DNA of 34,279 nucleotides from Ignavibacteriales bacterium (GCA_016182545.1 JACPGG010000153.1:1-34279), one strand, 5' to 3'. Counted from the first letter of the stretch, positions 7,550 through 16,827 are shown. The notes: generated by a model not told the origin, from the letters alone. Program-made: numbers and translations.

Positions 7550-9937
7550 TTACTGTTCAGGAATAAATCCCGTAATAAAATCAGAAACGGTCAGTGAGAT
7601 GACAATATCTTTCGGCGATCTGAATCTCCGCGTCACATCAACGCGCAACACGTCGAAAATATTCTGTATTCCAATACTCGCTTCATAATACCAGCCGTTC
7701 GTATCTTTCGCGGGGAATGTCACCACACGCAGCGCATCGCTCGAGAGCCAGTAGCGTGACACAGTCCCGCCGATCACTAATTCCAAATTCGATTCCATCA
7801 GCCACGTACTACCGACCGGAGCAAACAACACGCGGCGGAAATTATGTTCAATGGATGCCGTGACAAAATGATCGCCGTAAAATTCCCGCGTGTGGGCGCC
7901 GAGCAATGTTCCGAGCGGAGTGAACGCCATGAGGTTCGTCGTCGGTGTAAAGTAGCGCTGCGGCGGAAGGTTGCCGCTTGTAACTCCGGTTGCTAGAAGT
8001 AAATTCAGCGACGGCGGAAACAATAATTCTTCCCTGTTCATCGTGCTGATCTTCCCTCGCAATCTCATATATGCCTGTGTATAGTTGAAATCACTCCCGA
8101 GCGAAGGCGATGTATGGTCAACGTAGGCCGATGCAGTGAACGCATCCTTGACGAACGAAAGAATTCCTGACGGATTGAATGATGTTGAAAGGCGCACGGT
8201 GTTGAATTGTCCGTCCGCTATTTGCGGATGCGGACGATACGATCGCCCTTTCCCAAACCATGCGAAGGAGGTATTCTCATACAACGAAAGTTGTTGTTCC
8301 GCTACTGCACCGAGAGAGATGCGTGTGGAGGGAACCGGAACATACGTCAATGATGCGCTGATACCTTTCGACCGGTAATAATCGTACACATCATCTTTGC
8401 TGATGAGGGCGGTAAAGCTGTTAATGAGAAATCCGCTGAAGATCGTCAGCGGCATGTTGATGTGCTTGTCGTAGAGATCGGCATTGATTGTGAAGATCTT
8501 CCGTGTCTGGATGATGTTCGCAAAACCGGCGATCGTTCCTTGTGATTGACCGCTCCCAAAGTGTAGAGCTATTCCCGCATTGTATTTCCATTCTTTGTCC
8601 GCAAAACCGTATCCGAGTCCGCCGCGTATTGTGAGATCGTTGGAAAAGATGGAGTCAACCGATGAACTTGCGCCGAGGTGGAATCCTTCCACACGATTAA
8701 ACCATATATCTGCCATGCCCGCAGAACTTCCCATAAAGTTGAGCACGGAGACTGTCGCACCACGCGGTGCAAATTTTTTGTCGAGTGTTTGCGTGCTGTC
8801 GAGCGTTTTGTACGCGGTGTCCTGTTCAGCCGTCAGCGGAAGAACGTCGTGCTCTGTCCAGAATGTCGAATCGTACTTCGTGGCAGAAGAATCGACTGTG
8901 AATTTGCTCAGCCGCTTGATGCTGTCGGGAAATTCGGGATTGATCGCATAATCGTAGATGACAACATCACGCTCGATACCGAACGCAGGGAATGAAATTC
9001 CCATGACGCTGATCAGGAATGTCGCTTCAAAACGGTAGTTTGCGGGGAGCCAGTATTTGTTTTCTGTGAGGCGAAAGAGTTGCTTGTACCGTACGTTCTT
9101 CATTGTGACGAACGGCTGAGTGAACGCTTCGTTAGGCACAACGTCAACCTCCATCACCGCGTATGAGCGTGAAGCAATGGAGATCGTCCCTTTGTAGAGT
9201 GGAACAACTGTCGACTTCGCGATCAATTGAATTTCATAGATGTCGAAATCGTCCATTGATCGAGTCGAAAGCAATTTGTAATCATAATAATCAAATGCAT
9301 TGGGTGATGTCGGTCCGAGAAATGTGAATCCCCCCTGTTTGATCTGATCATCATTGAAATTGATGACCGTACCGACGCGTGAAGAGACCATACCGCGAGG
9401 AAGATTACCGGTCTGTTTCTGCTGGATCACCACTTCGCGCAATGAATCATCCCTGTTCCAGTAGAGGACCGAATACGCTTCGGTGATCGCAGCAATGGAA
9501 CTGTCCGTACGAAACTGCGTTCTATTGAATGCTTGTCCTTCGAATGTTTTGAGCTGCGACATCCATTTCTTCTTGCTCTCGATCGCACGGCGGATGATCT
9601 CGTACGCCGGATCTTCATCCGTTACAGTCACTCCTGCCAATTGAATTGCATTCTGCCGCAGGCGAATGGCTTTGAAAATGTTCTCTGTCAAAACGATCCT
9701 GAGTGTATCGGATTTATATCCCAAATAACTGACAGCAAGCGTTACATTCCCTTTCGGCAAAGCGAAACGGAATTGTCCCTGCGAATTGGTCACTGTTCCT
9801 TTTGAAGTGCCGGCGATACGAATGGTGGCTGACGGAAGCGGCTGCATCGTTTCATCATCCAGCACAAGTCCGGATAATGTGTGAGTTTGACCAAAGAGGA
9901 ATGATGGAGCAAGGAGGAGAAGCGGCAGTAATTTCAC
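7550..9937 (-). CDS. DUF5686 outer-membrane protein with N-terminal carboxypeptidase-regulatory-like domain
   Basis: A 795-residue protein starting with GTG (tgaaattactg on the minus strand, with aagga six bases upstream). Residues 1-16 are a signal peptide (LLPLLLLAPSFLFGQ). Residues about 19-90 form a CarboxypepD_reg-like beta domain (LSGLVLDDETMQPLPSATI, GTVTNSQGQFRFALPKG). Then comes the DUF5686 region (EIIRRAIESKKKWMSQLKTF, FEGQAFNRTQF), and the C-terminal half is an alternating-residue beta barrel ending ITGFIPEQ. Family members in Bacteroidota sit in the outer membrane, and their function is not firmly known. It is convergent with the Rieske operon. Confidence 0.85.
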   Translation of the reverse strand: MKLLPLLLLAPSFLFGQTHTLSGLVLDDETMQPLPSATIRIAGTSKGTVTNSQGQFRFALPKGNVTLAVSYLGYKSDTLRIVLTENIFKAIRLRQNAIQLAGVTVTDEDPAYEIIRRAIESKKKWMSQLKTFEGQAFNRTQFRTDSSIAAITEAYSVLYWNRDDSLREVVIQQKQTGNLPRGMVSSRVGTVINFNDDQIKQGGFTFLGPTSPNAFDYYDYKLLSTRSMDDFDIYEIQLIAKSTVVPLYKGTISIASRSYAVMEVDVVPNEAFTQPFVTMKNVRYKQLFRLTENKYWLPANYRFEATFLISVMGISFPAFGIERDVVIYDYAINPEFPDSIKRLSKFTVDSSATKYDSTFWTEHDVLPLTAEQDTAYKTLDSTQTLDKKFAPRGATVSVLNFMGSSAGMADIWFNRVEGFHLGASSSVDSIFSNDLTIRGGLGYGFADKEWKYNAGIALHFGSGQSQGTIAGFANIIQTRKIFTINADLYDKHINMPLTIFSGFLINSFTALISKDDVYDYYRSKGISASLTYVPVPSTRISLGAVAEQQLSLYENTSFAWFGKGRSYRPHPQIADGQFNTVRLSTSFNPSGILSFVKDAFTASAYVDHTSPSLGSDFNYTQAYMRLRGKISTMNREELLFPPSLNLLLATGVTSGNLPPQRYFTPTTNLMAFTPLGTLLGAHTREFYGDHFVTASIEHNFRRVLFAPVGSTWLMESNLELVIGGTVSRYWLSSDALRVVTFPAKDTNGWYYEASIGIQNIFDVLRVDVTRRFRSPKDIVISLTVSDFITGFIPEQ

Positions 9938-10060
9938 TCGAATTCCTTAAAAAATGATTGCTCAATGTACGGAGTTGCAGTTACAATTGTTACGAAAAAA
10001 TCCGGATTATCGTGACGACAAAATTGCATGAGTATCAAAATTGAATGATATTGGTACGTG

Positions 10061-10717
10061 ATGGTGTCCATTATTTTATGCACATACAATAGAGCAGCCT
10101 TGCTCCCTCGCGCGATCAATTCCGTGCTGAAACAGTCATTTCCCGATTGGGAGTTGATTGTTATTGACGACGGAAGTGATGATGCGACGAGAACGTTGAT
10201 AGATGAATACATTAACAAAGACGGAAGAATAACATATTTTTTCCAACCGAATGCAGGTCTTGCAAGCGCGCGCAATACGGGAATGCAGCGTGCATCCGGG
10301 GACTATCTCTGCTTTCTCGATTCCGACGATGAACTTGCACCGGCGCATCTTGAACGGCGGGTAAAATATTTGGAGAAATATCCATCGGTCGATTTTCTCC
10401 ACGGCGGAATGACATTGGTCGGACCGAAAAAGAAGCAATACGTCGTCGACCTCACTGATCCGAAAAAGAAAATTCACCTCAGCGAATGTCATGTCGGCGG
10501 GACATTCTTTTTTCATCGGAAAGTATTACGCAGGGTGAAAACATTCAGTGCAATCCCCTTCGGAGAAGATTTTGATTTTTATACAAGGGTGGAGAAATAT
10601 TTCACGGTACGAAAAGTCCACTATCCGACATACATCTATCATTTGGATGTGGAGAACCGGCTGTGCGATGTGTATACTGAGAAGTTGATGAAAGGAAAAG
10701 CGGTAGGACGGCGTTAA
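10061..10717 (+). CDS. Family 2 glycosyltransferase, C-terminus set by a repeat
   Basis: A GT-A fold sugar transferase using a nucleotide sugar, probably for a surface polysaccharide or glycolipid. Motifs (numbered from the GTG at 10058): SIILCTYNRA at the N-terminus, VIDDGSDD (35-42), AGLASARNTG (66-75), the DXD equivalent LDSDDE (87-92) and the ED acid pair GEDFDF (169-174). The start could be GTG 10058 or ATG 10061. The protein is about 218 residues, short for the family, and its last residues (AVGRR) and stop codon are encoded by a palindromic repeat. The end may therefore be truncated by repeat insertion. No other sugar genes are nearby. Confidence 0.88.
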   Translation: MVSIILCTYNRAALLPRAINSVLKQSFPDWELIVIDDGSDDATRTLIDEYINKDGRITYFFQPNAGLASARNTGMQRASGDYLCFLDSDDELAPAHLERRVKYLEKYPSVDFLHGGMTLVGPKKKQYVVDLTDPKKKIHLSECHVGGTFFFHRKVLRRVKTFSAIPFGEDFDFYTRVEKYFTVRKVHYPTYIYHLDVENRLCDVYTEKLMKGKAVGRR

Positions 10718-10732
10718 CGCCGTCCCGCAGGG
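10701..10732. repeat. Palindromic repeat with ggcgttaacgcc core
   Basis: ggacggcgttaacgccgtcc (10706-10725) is a perfect palindrome. It shares the core with the element at 995-1022. The glycosyltransferase TAA stop is at its centre (10715-10717). No T-run follows on either strand, so it is not a normal terminator, but it separates two convergent genes. Confidence 0.75.
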
Positions 10733-10736
10733 GCAA

Positions 10737-11837
10737 TTATTTCTTCAATTCTTTCCTTATCTGACTTTCGAGTTTGAAATGCTCGTCGGCGGGGATGCCG
10801 AGTTTGTCGCGGAGCGATTGGAGAAAATCGGATTCTTCGGGCGTGACAAGACCGTCCGACCAGACGCTGCGGAGCGCACTGACGTATGCTTCACCTTTAG
10901 TGCTTTTTTCGAGCTCGGCAAATTTCTGGTCGGGCATTTCGATTGCACTCTTGAGCACTTCCATCAGCTGACGTTCATCGTTCGAAATCGTCCCGTCTTT
11001 CCACGCTTTCTGGAACATGGTACGAAGGATCGCTTCACCCTGTGCTTTCATCGCCGCAGGAGATGCCGACGCTTTTGAGACCTCAAGTTCTTTCTGCATT
11101 GTCGCAATTTGCGCCAGATTTTCCGCCTTCACTATCTCACGGGCGCTGTCCAGTTCTTTCTGATGTTTGCTTTTTAACGTTTCAATTTCTTTTTTCAGCG
11201 CATCAACATCCTTGTGATCCGCTTTGCTGGCATTGTGCTTTATGTCTGTCAATTGCTGCTGAAGTGCAACGATCTGACCGTTCAGAGTTTTTTCGGTTGC
11301 TTCTTTTAATGCCTGCGCCTCTTTTACCTGCATGGTCAACTGGGCGACTTCACGCTGCAGTTTTGCCTGTGTTGCGGAAAACTCTTGTCGCAATGAATCG
11401 ACACGCGCCGCCGAATCATCCTTTGCGTTTGCGGAGGGTTTTGTTTCTTGTTTTGCCGGCTCTCCTTTTTTCTCCTCTTTCTTCTCCTCCGGTTTCTTCT
11501 CTTCGGTCTTTTTCTCTTCGGATTTCTTCTCTTCCTGCTTCTTTTCCTCTTTTACCGGCTCCTGCTTCTTCTCGTCCTTTGCCGTTTCCGTAGATTTTTT
11601 CTGGTCTTCGGAAAGTTTTTTGACTTTTTCCTCTTCCGCTTTCTTTTTTTCTTCAGCGATCGACCCGTTGATGCGGTCTTTGTACGCCAGCGCGTACATA
11701 TTATTCGGCTCGATGGCGAGCGCTTTCCCGACCTCGTCGAGCGCCTTGTTCCATTCGGCGGATTTGATATGCTTGTCGGCGTTCTTCAGCAGTTCGCCGA
11801 TCATCTTTTTTTGCGATTCTTTATCTGGGACAGGCAT
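10737..11837 (-). CDS. TPR / Lys-Glu-rich / coiled-coil protein with C-terminal TerB-like repeats
   Basis: A 366-residue cytosolic protein in four parts. Residues about 8-60 resemble a TPR pair (ADKHIKSAEWNKALDEVGKALAIEPNNMYALAYKDRI). Residues about 62-140 are a low-complexity Lys/Glu tract (repeated EEKK, EKKTEEKKPEEKK). Residues about 143-255 are a heptad-rich coiled coil. Residues about 260-366 contain two similar acidic helical units (AWKDGTISNDERQLMEVL and VWSDGLVTPEESDFLQSL), which look like TerB or EF-hand-type modules. Function unknown. A scaffold or stress-related role is inference. The K/E tract makes spurious long open frames on the opposite strand. Confidence 0.7.
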   Translation of the reverse strand: MPVPDKESQKKMIGELLKNADKHIKSAEWNKALDEVGKALAIEPNNMYALAYKDRINGSIAEEKKKAEEEKVKKLSEDQKKSTETAKDEKKQEPVKEEKKQEEKKSEEKKTEEKKPEEKKEEKKGEPAKQETKPSANAKDDSAARVDSLRQEFSATQAKLQREVAQLTMQVKEAQALKEATEKTLNGQIVALQQQLTDIKHNASKADHKDVDALKKEIETLKSKHQKELDSAREIVKAENLAQIATMQKELEVSKASASPAAMKAQGEAILRTMFQKAWKDGTISNDERQLMEVLKSAIEMPDQKFAELEKSTKGEAYVSALRSVWSDGLVTPEESDFLQSLRDKLGIPADEHFKLESQIRKELKK

Positions 11838-11972
11838 GGATGATTATTCTTTCTTTCGCATTAATATACCCAAGATGCGGTGTAATATCAATGTTTTATA
11901 TCGCGTATTCAGACCATCCATTGAGTAATTTTGCCACAGAATGAGACTTTTCATGTTAGAATTTTTTAAAAT

Positions 11973-12001
11973 AAAAAAAGCCGAGATGAGATCCCGGCTT
12001 T
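11973..12001 (-). terminator. Intrinsic terminator of the S46 peptidase gene
   Basis: Read on the minus strand, aagccgggat and atctcggctt pair around a ctc loop (one G-T wobble, 10 bp), followed by a run of seven Ts. It lies about 30 bp past the peptidase stop codon. Confidence 0.85.
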
Positions 12002-12030
12002 ATGAAAAGTACCGGTAAAGTCGAACGCTG

Positions 12031-14163
12031 CTACTTTATGCCGATCTCCCTCAATAAAAAATCTGCCTCGCCAATTTTTTCGACGTTCCATAGTACGTAA
12101 CGAATGTCGACACCGATGGAGCGGCTGTAACTTTGGTTCCATGCAAAGTCATTGATCGTCGCCTCGAATGCACGGTCGAAATTGACTCCGACCAGTTCTC
12201 CCTTGGCATTCAATACCGGACTGCCGGAGTTTCCGCCTGTCGTATCCATATCGTACAGCATGGCAACGGGAATGTCGTTCAACTTCGCATGCTTGTATCT
12301 GCCGAAATCTTTTTTCTGATACAACTCTCTGGTCTTCTTCGGTGTGTTATACTCTTCTCTGTCGTTCGTTTTTTCGATGACCCCTTTCAGCGTACTGATC
12401 GGCGAATAATAAATCGCATCTGCCGGACTGTAGCCGCGGATATTTCCGAATGTCAGACGCAGCGTGGAGTTTGCATCGGGAATAAAATCTTTCTTCTTCC
12501 ATTCCTGTTTTACATCAACGAGTTTTCCCATCAGCCGGTTCAATTCTCCCGTCCGTTTGCGGCTCACCGAATTTTGCATCTCCAAATCGGCGGAGAGCAT
12601 GAACATAAAATTGAGGAGCGGATCGTTCTCGTTCTTCAATTCTTGCGGCGTCATCTCCATCGCTCTGTTCAGGAATACGGTATCGGCAAGTTTAGTGTAT
12701 GCAAATGCTGAATCGATAAATTTTCCGATAGAGGTCTTGCCGGTCAACGATCTCACCGCCGATATCTGTTGGTCCTCAGGAAATAGCGATGCGTCTGTAA
12801 GGATCTGCGTTAAAAACAGTTTATCAATCGGGAGGTGAAAACTTCGCAGACCGGATCGCTGCTGCTGCCGTATCTGCGGTATATTTTTATCCATATAGAG
12901 CGACTGGCGCTCGGCATCGGGCTTCTGCCGTTCTTCCGTAAATTTGATCAACGTGCTGCCGATTGTCAGCAATGAGGAACTGCTGACGATACTGCTGAGG
13001 ATGTTGCTGCGGTGTGCATCGTTCCGCATCTCATCATAGACCGCTTTGATCTCCGACAGGACATTGCCGTATTTCTCTTTCCGGTTTTTATCAACATTAA
13101 TATATTCCTGCAGCTCTGTTTCTTCATTTTGTTTATTCTGCACAAGCGGAATATTATTGAATCCTTTCAGTTTGCCGCGGTAGTTCTTTTCAACATTTGC
13201 CAGACTTTTCATTCTCGCCGAGAGTGCCAGGTAGACATCTTTATTGTTTTTGCCGGCTGCCTCCATCTGTGCAATCATCCATGCATTCCGTTCCTGAATG
13301 TACGGGAGGCGGATATCGCGTTCGTATTCCAGATAGAACGATGTCTGGTGGCGGAATGTGCGTCCCGGATAGCCGAGAATGAAGACAAGATCATTTTCAT
13401 CCACACCGTTTGGATTGACACGAAAGTAGTTCTTCGGTTTGAACGGAACATTCTCTGGTGAATACTCGGCAGGATTCCCGTCCTTCCCCACGTACGCGCG
13501 AATGAACGAAAAATCTCCCGTGTGACGGGGCCACACCCAATTGTCATCCTCACCGCCAAACTCGCCGACCGCGCGGGGCGGAATATAGACAAGGCGGACA
13601 TCCTTGATCGTTTTATAAACGAAGAGAACGTATGTTTTGCCTGCAAACATTTCAGCAACGGATGCGGTAATCCCTTTTTGATTCTTCTCAGCCTCCGCAA
13701 CCAACGCACGGGAATTTTTTTCCATGATCTTTGTTCGATCAATAGCGTTGGTTGTATCGGAAACTCCGGCGAGGATTTCTTTTGAAACATCCCGGTACGA
13801 ATCAATAATGCGCACGGTGATGATCTTTGACGGAATTTCTTCTTCACGCGAGCGTGCAACGAAACCGTTCGTTACATAATCATTTGCCACGGTGCTTGCC
13901 TGCTGCACCGCGCCGAAGACAACATGATGGTTCGTGATGATCAATCCTTCCGGCGAAATGAATGACCCGCTCGCTCCGCCGACATTCACACTTGCATCAA
14001 CAAGACTGACACCGTTGGGATTGTAAATATCTTTTGCGGTGATCTTAAATCCCTTCGACTTCAAATTGATCTTGTGAATTTCGGAGAGAGGGTACATTCC
14101 CTCTTCTGAAAAGAGCCGAAGGAAAATTGTGATTAACAAAATTGGTAGAAAATATTTTTTCAT
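12031..14163 (-). CDS. S46 family dipeptidyl-peptidase (DPP7/DPP11 type)
   Basis: A 710-residue periplasmic serine peptidase that removes N-terminal dipeptides. A signal peptide occupies the first 20 residues or so. Then come the family's GMYPLSEI start, the catalytic His region GLIITNHHVVFGAV (TNHH at 77-80), the WVWPRHTGDFSF block and the catalytic serine loop GNSGSPVLN (Ser647). The residue that sets P1 specificity in the family follows in GVNFDRAFE. An Arg at this place (Arg664) is what is known from DPP11, which prefers Asp or Glu, while DPP7 has Gly. Acidic specificity is thus a prediction. The family is typical of asaccharolytic Bacteroidota. It works with peptide uptake, but no such genes are adjacent. 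Confidence 0.93.
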   Translation of the reverse strand: MKKYFLPILLITIFLRLFSEEGMYPLSEIHKINLKSKGFKITAKDIYNPNGVSLVDASVNVGGASGSFISPEGLIITNHHVVFGAVQQASTVANDYVTNGFVARSREEEIPSKIITVRIIDSYRDVSKEILAGVSDTTNAIDRTKIMEKNSRALVAEAEKNQKGITASVAEMFAGKTYVLFVYKTIKDVRLVYIPPRAVGEFGGEDDNWVWPRHTGDFSFIRAYVGKDGNPAEYSPENVPFKPKNYFRVNPNGVDENDLVFILGYPGRTFRHQTSFYLEYERDIRLPYIQERNAWMIAQMEAAGKNNKDVYLALSARMKSLANVEKNYRGKLKGFNNIPLVQNKQNEETELQEYINVDKNRKEKYGNVLSEIKAVYDEMRNDAHRSNILSSIVSSSSLLTIGSTLIKFTEERQKPDAERQSLYMDKNIPQIRQQQRSGLRSFHLPIDKLFLTQILTDASLFPEDQQISAVRSLTGKTSIGKFIDSAFAYTKLADTVFLNRAMEMTPQELKNENDPLLNFMFMLSADLEMQNSVSRKRTGELNRLMGKLVDVKQEWKKKDFIPDANSTLRLTFGNIRGYSPADAIYYSPISTLKGVIEKTNDREEYNTPKKTRELYQKKDFGRYKHAKLNDIPVAMLYDMDTTGGNSGSPVLNAKGELVGVNFDRAFEATINDFAWNQSYSRSIGVDIRYVLWNVEKIGEADFLLREIGIK

Positions 14164-14294
14164 ACGATACTCTTGGGGTTAATGAATGAATCTTGAATAA
14201 AAATATGAAATGATGTCTATAGATGCACTTCTATTCTCTTTCAAAAAGAAATGTTGATAATGGGCGAACGTTTTTTCATTTTAGAGCAATTCTT

Positions 14295-15320
14295 ATGGGG
14301 AAGATTCATACACTGGTCGAGCACCTGCGAAAAAATCTTACCGCATTGCTGGACAAAACGCATACTCCGGCACAGCTAAACGAAGTTGTTATGCTGAGCC
14401 ACGCTATCGCCGTAACATTTTTGGAAGGAAAAGCAGCCTCCGGTTCGCTGAACAGGGAATTCTTTCACTTGCCAATCGAAGATGCCGCGTATGACTGCAT
14501 TGCCGATCTGTTTCGGAGAGATGAAACAAATTCGTTCATTGCCTTGAACGCCTATTTTTCTGCATTCGATATTTCAACTCTCGATAGCACAGAACTCTTC
14601 CCCCATCTTCGTCGTCTGGTCTTTACGAAAGTGAATGACGGAATTGCAAGATCATATCATGACTCAGATCCGATGCTGTCACGCATCATCCGCAACGTGC
14701 GGCTTGCTGTTCATTCGTTGGGAAACTATACGGAGATCGAGCGATTCGGCGAAGTGTATCTCGCACCGACATTATGCGATCCGCTGGAACACCTTCCGAA
14801 ATTCGATGAGCAGACGTTGGAGCATCTTCTTGCAGAAAGTGTACGGGGAAATGAAAACGTGCTGGAGATCGTCGGGACATTGGCGCGCAAACTCAGAGTG
14901 CAGAATGAATATGCTCGTATGGTCAGCGTACTGCAGGTGGCATTGACGATCCGTTCCCTCTATGCACGGAAAGCGATGCTTGCTACGATGGAAGGCGAGA
15001 TCACGCAGAAGCACGATGAACGAGTAGTCAAAGAAACGATGCACTCTGCCATCAATCGGATACAACATCGATTTTATCTTCACTATGTTGGCAATGGAAA
15101 AACGAACGACGCAACGTACGGGGTTTATTTCGATGTGATTACAACCCGATTGGAATACATGCTTCTTTCCGGCTCAGCAGATGGTCAGTCACTATATTCA
15201 TCATTGAAAAATCGTCTCCCCGGTTTGTCTGTTGAAGACTATAAGGAACACCATAGATCACGGCTGGAGTATTTGTTTAAGTTAACATGTGACGAAGTGG
15301 CAAAAGAGATACGGAAATAA
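14295..15320 (+). CDS. Unrecognised helical protein upstream of the anti-sigma-like gene
   Basis: A cytosolic protein of about 341 residues from the ATG at 14295 (MGKIHTLVEHL). An in-frame ATG at 14223 would add 24 residues with a poorer, mixed N-terminus. I do not recognise the family. It is almost all helical and has no signal peptide. Stretches such as LRRLVFTKVNDGIARSYHD, SDPMLSRIIRNVRLAVHSLG and, at the C-terminus, YKEHHRSRLEYLFKLTCDEV remind me loosely of nucleic-acid-binding helical regulators. This is weak. It precedes the zinc-finger membrane protein by 88 bp on the same strand, with a repeat hairpin between them. The pairing suggests a regulator and its membrane-bound antagonist, as inference only. 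Confidence 0.7.
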   Translation: MGKIHTLVEHLRKNLTALLDKTHTPAQLNEVVMLSHAIAVTFLEGKAASGSLNREFFHLPIEDAAYDCIADLFRRDETNSFIALNAYFSAFDISTLDSTELFPHLRRLVFTKVNDGIARSYHDSDPMLSRIIRNVRLAVHSLGNYTEIERFGEVYLAPTLCDPLEHLPKFDEQTLEHLLAESVRGNENVLEIVGTLARKLRVQNEYARMVSVLQVALTIRSLYARKAMLATMEGEITQKHDERVVKETMHSAINRIQHRFYLHYVGNGKTNDATYGVYFDVITTRLEYMLLSGSADGQSLYSSLKNRLPGLSVEDYKEHHRSRLEYLFKLTCDEVAKEIRK

Positions 15321-15325
15321 CAACT

Positions 15326-15360
15326 AACCTTGCGAAGGTTCTAAAAATTTTTGCAAGGTT
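15326..15360. repeat. Nested hairpin repeat (aaccttgc...gcaaggtt)
   Basis: aacctt-gcg-aaggtt (15326-15340) is a perfect small hairpin, and aaccttgc (15326-15333) can alternatively pair with gcaaggtt (15353-15360). It looks like a common dispersed intergenic repeat. It lies right after the upstream gene's stop codon. Confidence 0.6.
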
Positions 15361-15408
15361 TAGAAAAAATAATTCGGCGAGTACGATTGATTGCCAAGAA
15401 ATTATAGT

Positions 15409-16827
15409 ATGAAACATATCGAAGAACATATACTTGAACAATACGCTCTCAATCCCGATAGTGATGCTATCACTCAAAGTGACGGCATCACTAAAGAGTA
15501 TATAGAACAACATTTGGCTGAATGCCACGGATGCAGAGAGACGCTGGAACGCATCCGCACGTTTTATACGAATCTGAATACAAAATTGGAAAGCATTTCT
15601 GAAGAATCTGCTACTTCTACCCAATCCATAGCCCGGATTGAAGAGCATATTATTACAAAAGAACATTCTGATCTTCAATTCTACGAAGAACTGCCGATGA
15701 CATTTTTGGGGAAAGTGATTTACTCGGCAAAGAGGCATCCGGTTGCGGCAGGAAGCTCAACGATCGCGCTGATCGCATTTGTTGCAGCATTTTATTTGAT
15801 ATTGACGCCGGCAAAAATGGATACTAATCCGGACAATCTGGCGTACGATGAAGACAACAACCTCGTTATCATTCGAAATAAAGAATATGAGCCGTTGTGG
15901 AAGTTTCCTGCACAAACAGTGCGTGATATAAATATGAAGTATGTATTCTCTAGCAAGCCATTCTTACTCAGCGATATTGACAACGACGGTAAAAAAGAAT
16001 TTTTAGCATCAGCGCCAACAGTCAATGACAACAATAATTCTTCAAAACTCAATGTGTATGATGATGATAATTTGTTGAAATTTGAATATGTCCCAAATAG
16101 TCCCGTAACATTTAGAGAAAGAAATTACGCTGAACGATTTTTTTCGCACAGCGTTGATGTTATGACAAATATGGAAAATGGAGAAAAACTGATTGTTCTC
16201 AATTCATCAAATGGACGGTCTCCTTCAATTCTTAGTGTTTTGAATTCAAGCGGAGAGGTACTCGGCGAATTTTATCATTTTGGTAATTTAAGTGTGATGT
16301 TTCGGGATACGCTTACGGACGGTAAGGAATATCTTTTTCTCGCGGGTACATGCGATGTGGAGGAATTCGAAAAGAAAAAATATTCATCGTATGCAGTCTT
16401 CGTTGTGATCGATCCGTCAAAAATTATCGGAGAGATCGAATCAAGCCACACGCCCGGATTTGGCTTACCCACATCTCCCGGAGAAATTTACTATGTGAGA
16501 TTACCCTTATCAGATATTGACCTTGCCTCAGATGCTTTTCGGGCGGGAGCTTTAAAAGCGTCTCAATCGAATAATGCAATCATTATACGTGCGATGAGCG
16601 GTGATGGCAGCAAAAGTTGGGATTTTGACTATACATTTGACAGAAACCTCGTTGTTCAAGCAGTAAAAGCCTCCGATGGTACTTACCAAACACACGAATC
16701 GTTCAAAAAATCGGGTAAAATTGTTAGCACGATCGATTCGACATACCTCAACAACCTCAAGCGGCGCGTGGAATACTGGGATGGGAAGCGCTGGCAAAGT
16801 AACCCTACCGTAATACAACATTTCTAA
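15409..16827 (+). CDS. Membrane protein with N-terminal anti-sigma-type zinc finger and C-terminal repeat-rich extracytoplasmic domain
   Basis: A 472-residue single-pass membrane protein from the ATG at 15409 (a TTG at 15391 is less likely). The N-terminus MKHIEEHILEQYAL plus EQHLAECHGCRETLE (His35, Cys39, Cys42) is the HxxxCxxC zf-HC2 zinc finger of anti-sigma factors, facing the cytosol. A transmembrane helix lies at about 112-132 (VAAGSSTIALIAFVAAFYLIL). The rest is outside the membrane and includes an FG-GAP/VCBS-like calcium turn (SDIDNDGKKEF, 188-198), suggesting a beta-propeller sensor domain. No ECF sigma gene is adjacent. The partner may be the unrecognised upstream protein or be encoded elsewhere. 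Confidence 0.75.
   Translation: MKHIEEHILEQYALNPDSDAITQSDGITKEYIEQHLAECHGCRETLERIRTFYTNLNTKLESISEESATSTQSIARIEEHIITKEHSDLQFYEELPMTFLGKVIYSAKRHPVAAGSSTIALIAFVAAFYLILTPAKMDTNPDNLAYDEDNNLVIIRNKEYEPLWKFPAQTVRDINMKYVFSSKPFLLSDIDNDGKKEFLASAPTVNDNNNSSKLNVYDDDNLLKFEYVPNSPVTFRERNYAERFFSHSVDVMTNMENGEKLIVLNSSNGRSPSILSVLNSSGEVLGEFYHFGNLSVMFRDTLTDGKEYLFLAGTCDVEEFEKKKYSSYAVFVVIDPSKIIGEIESSHTPGFGLPTSPGEIYYVRLPLSDIDLASDAFRAGALKASQSNNAIIIRAMSGDGSKSWDFDYTFDRNLVVQAVKASDGTYQTHESFKKSGKIVSTIDSTYLNNLKRRVEYWDGKRWQSNPTVIQHF

Noticed and set aside
11042-11843. Long plus-strand frames opposite the TerB-like gene
   Set aside because: They are shadows of the Lys/Glu-rich coding tract, which gives Ser/Phe/Leu-rich frames on the other strand.
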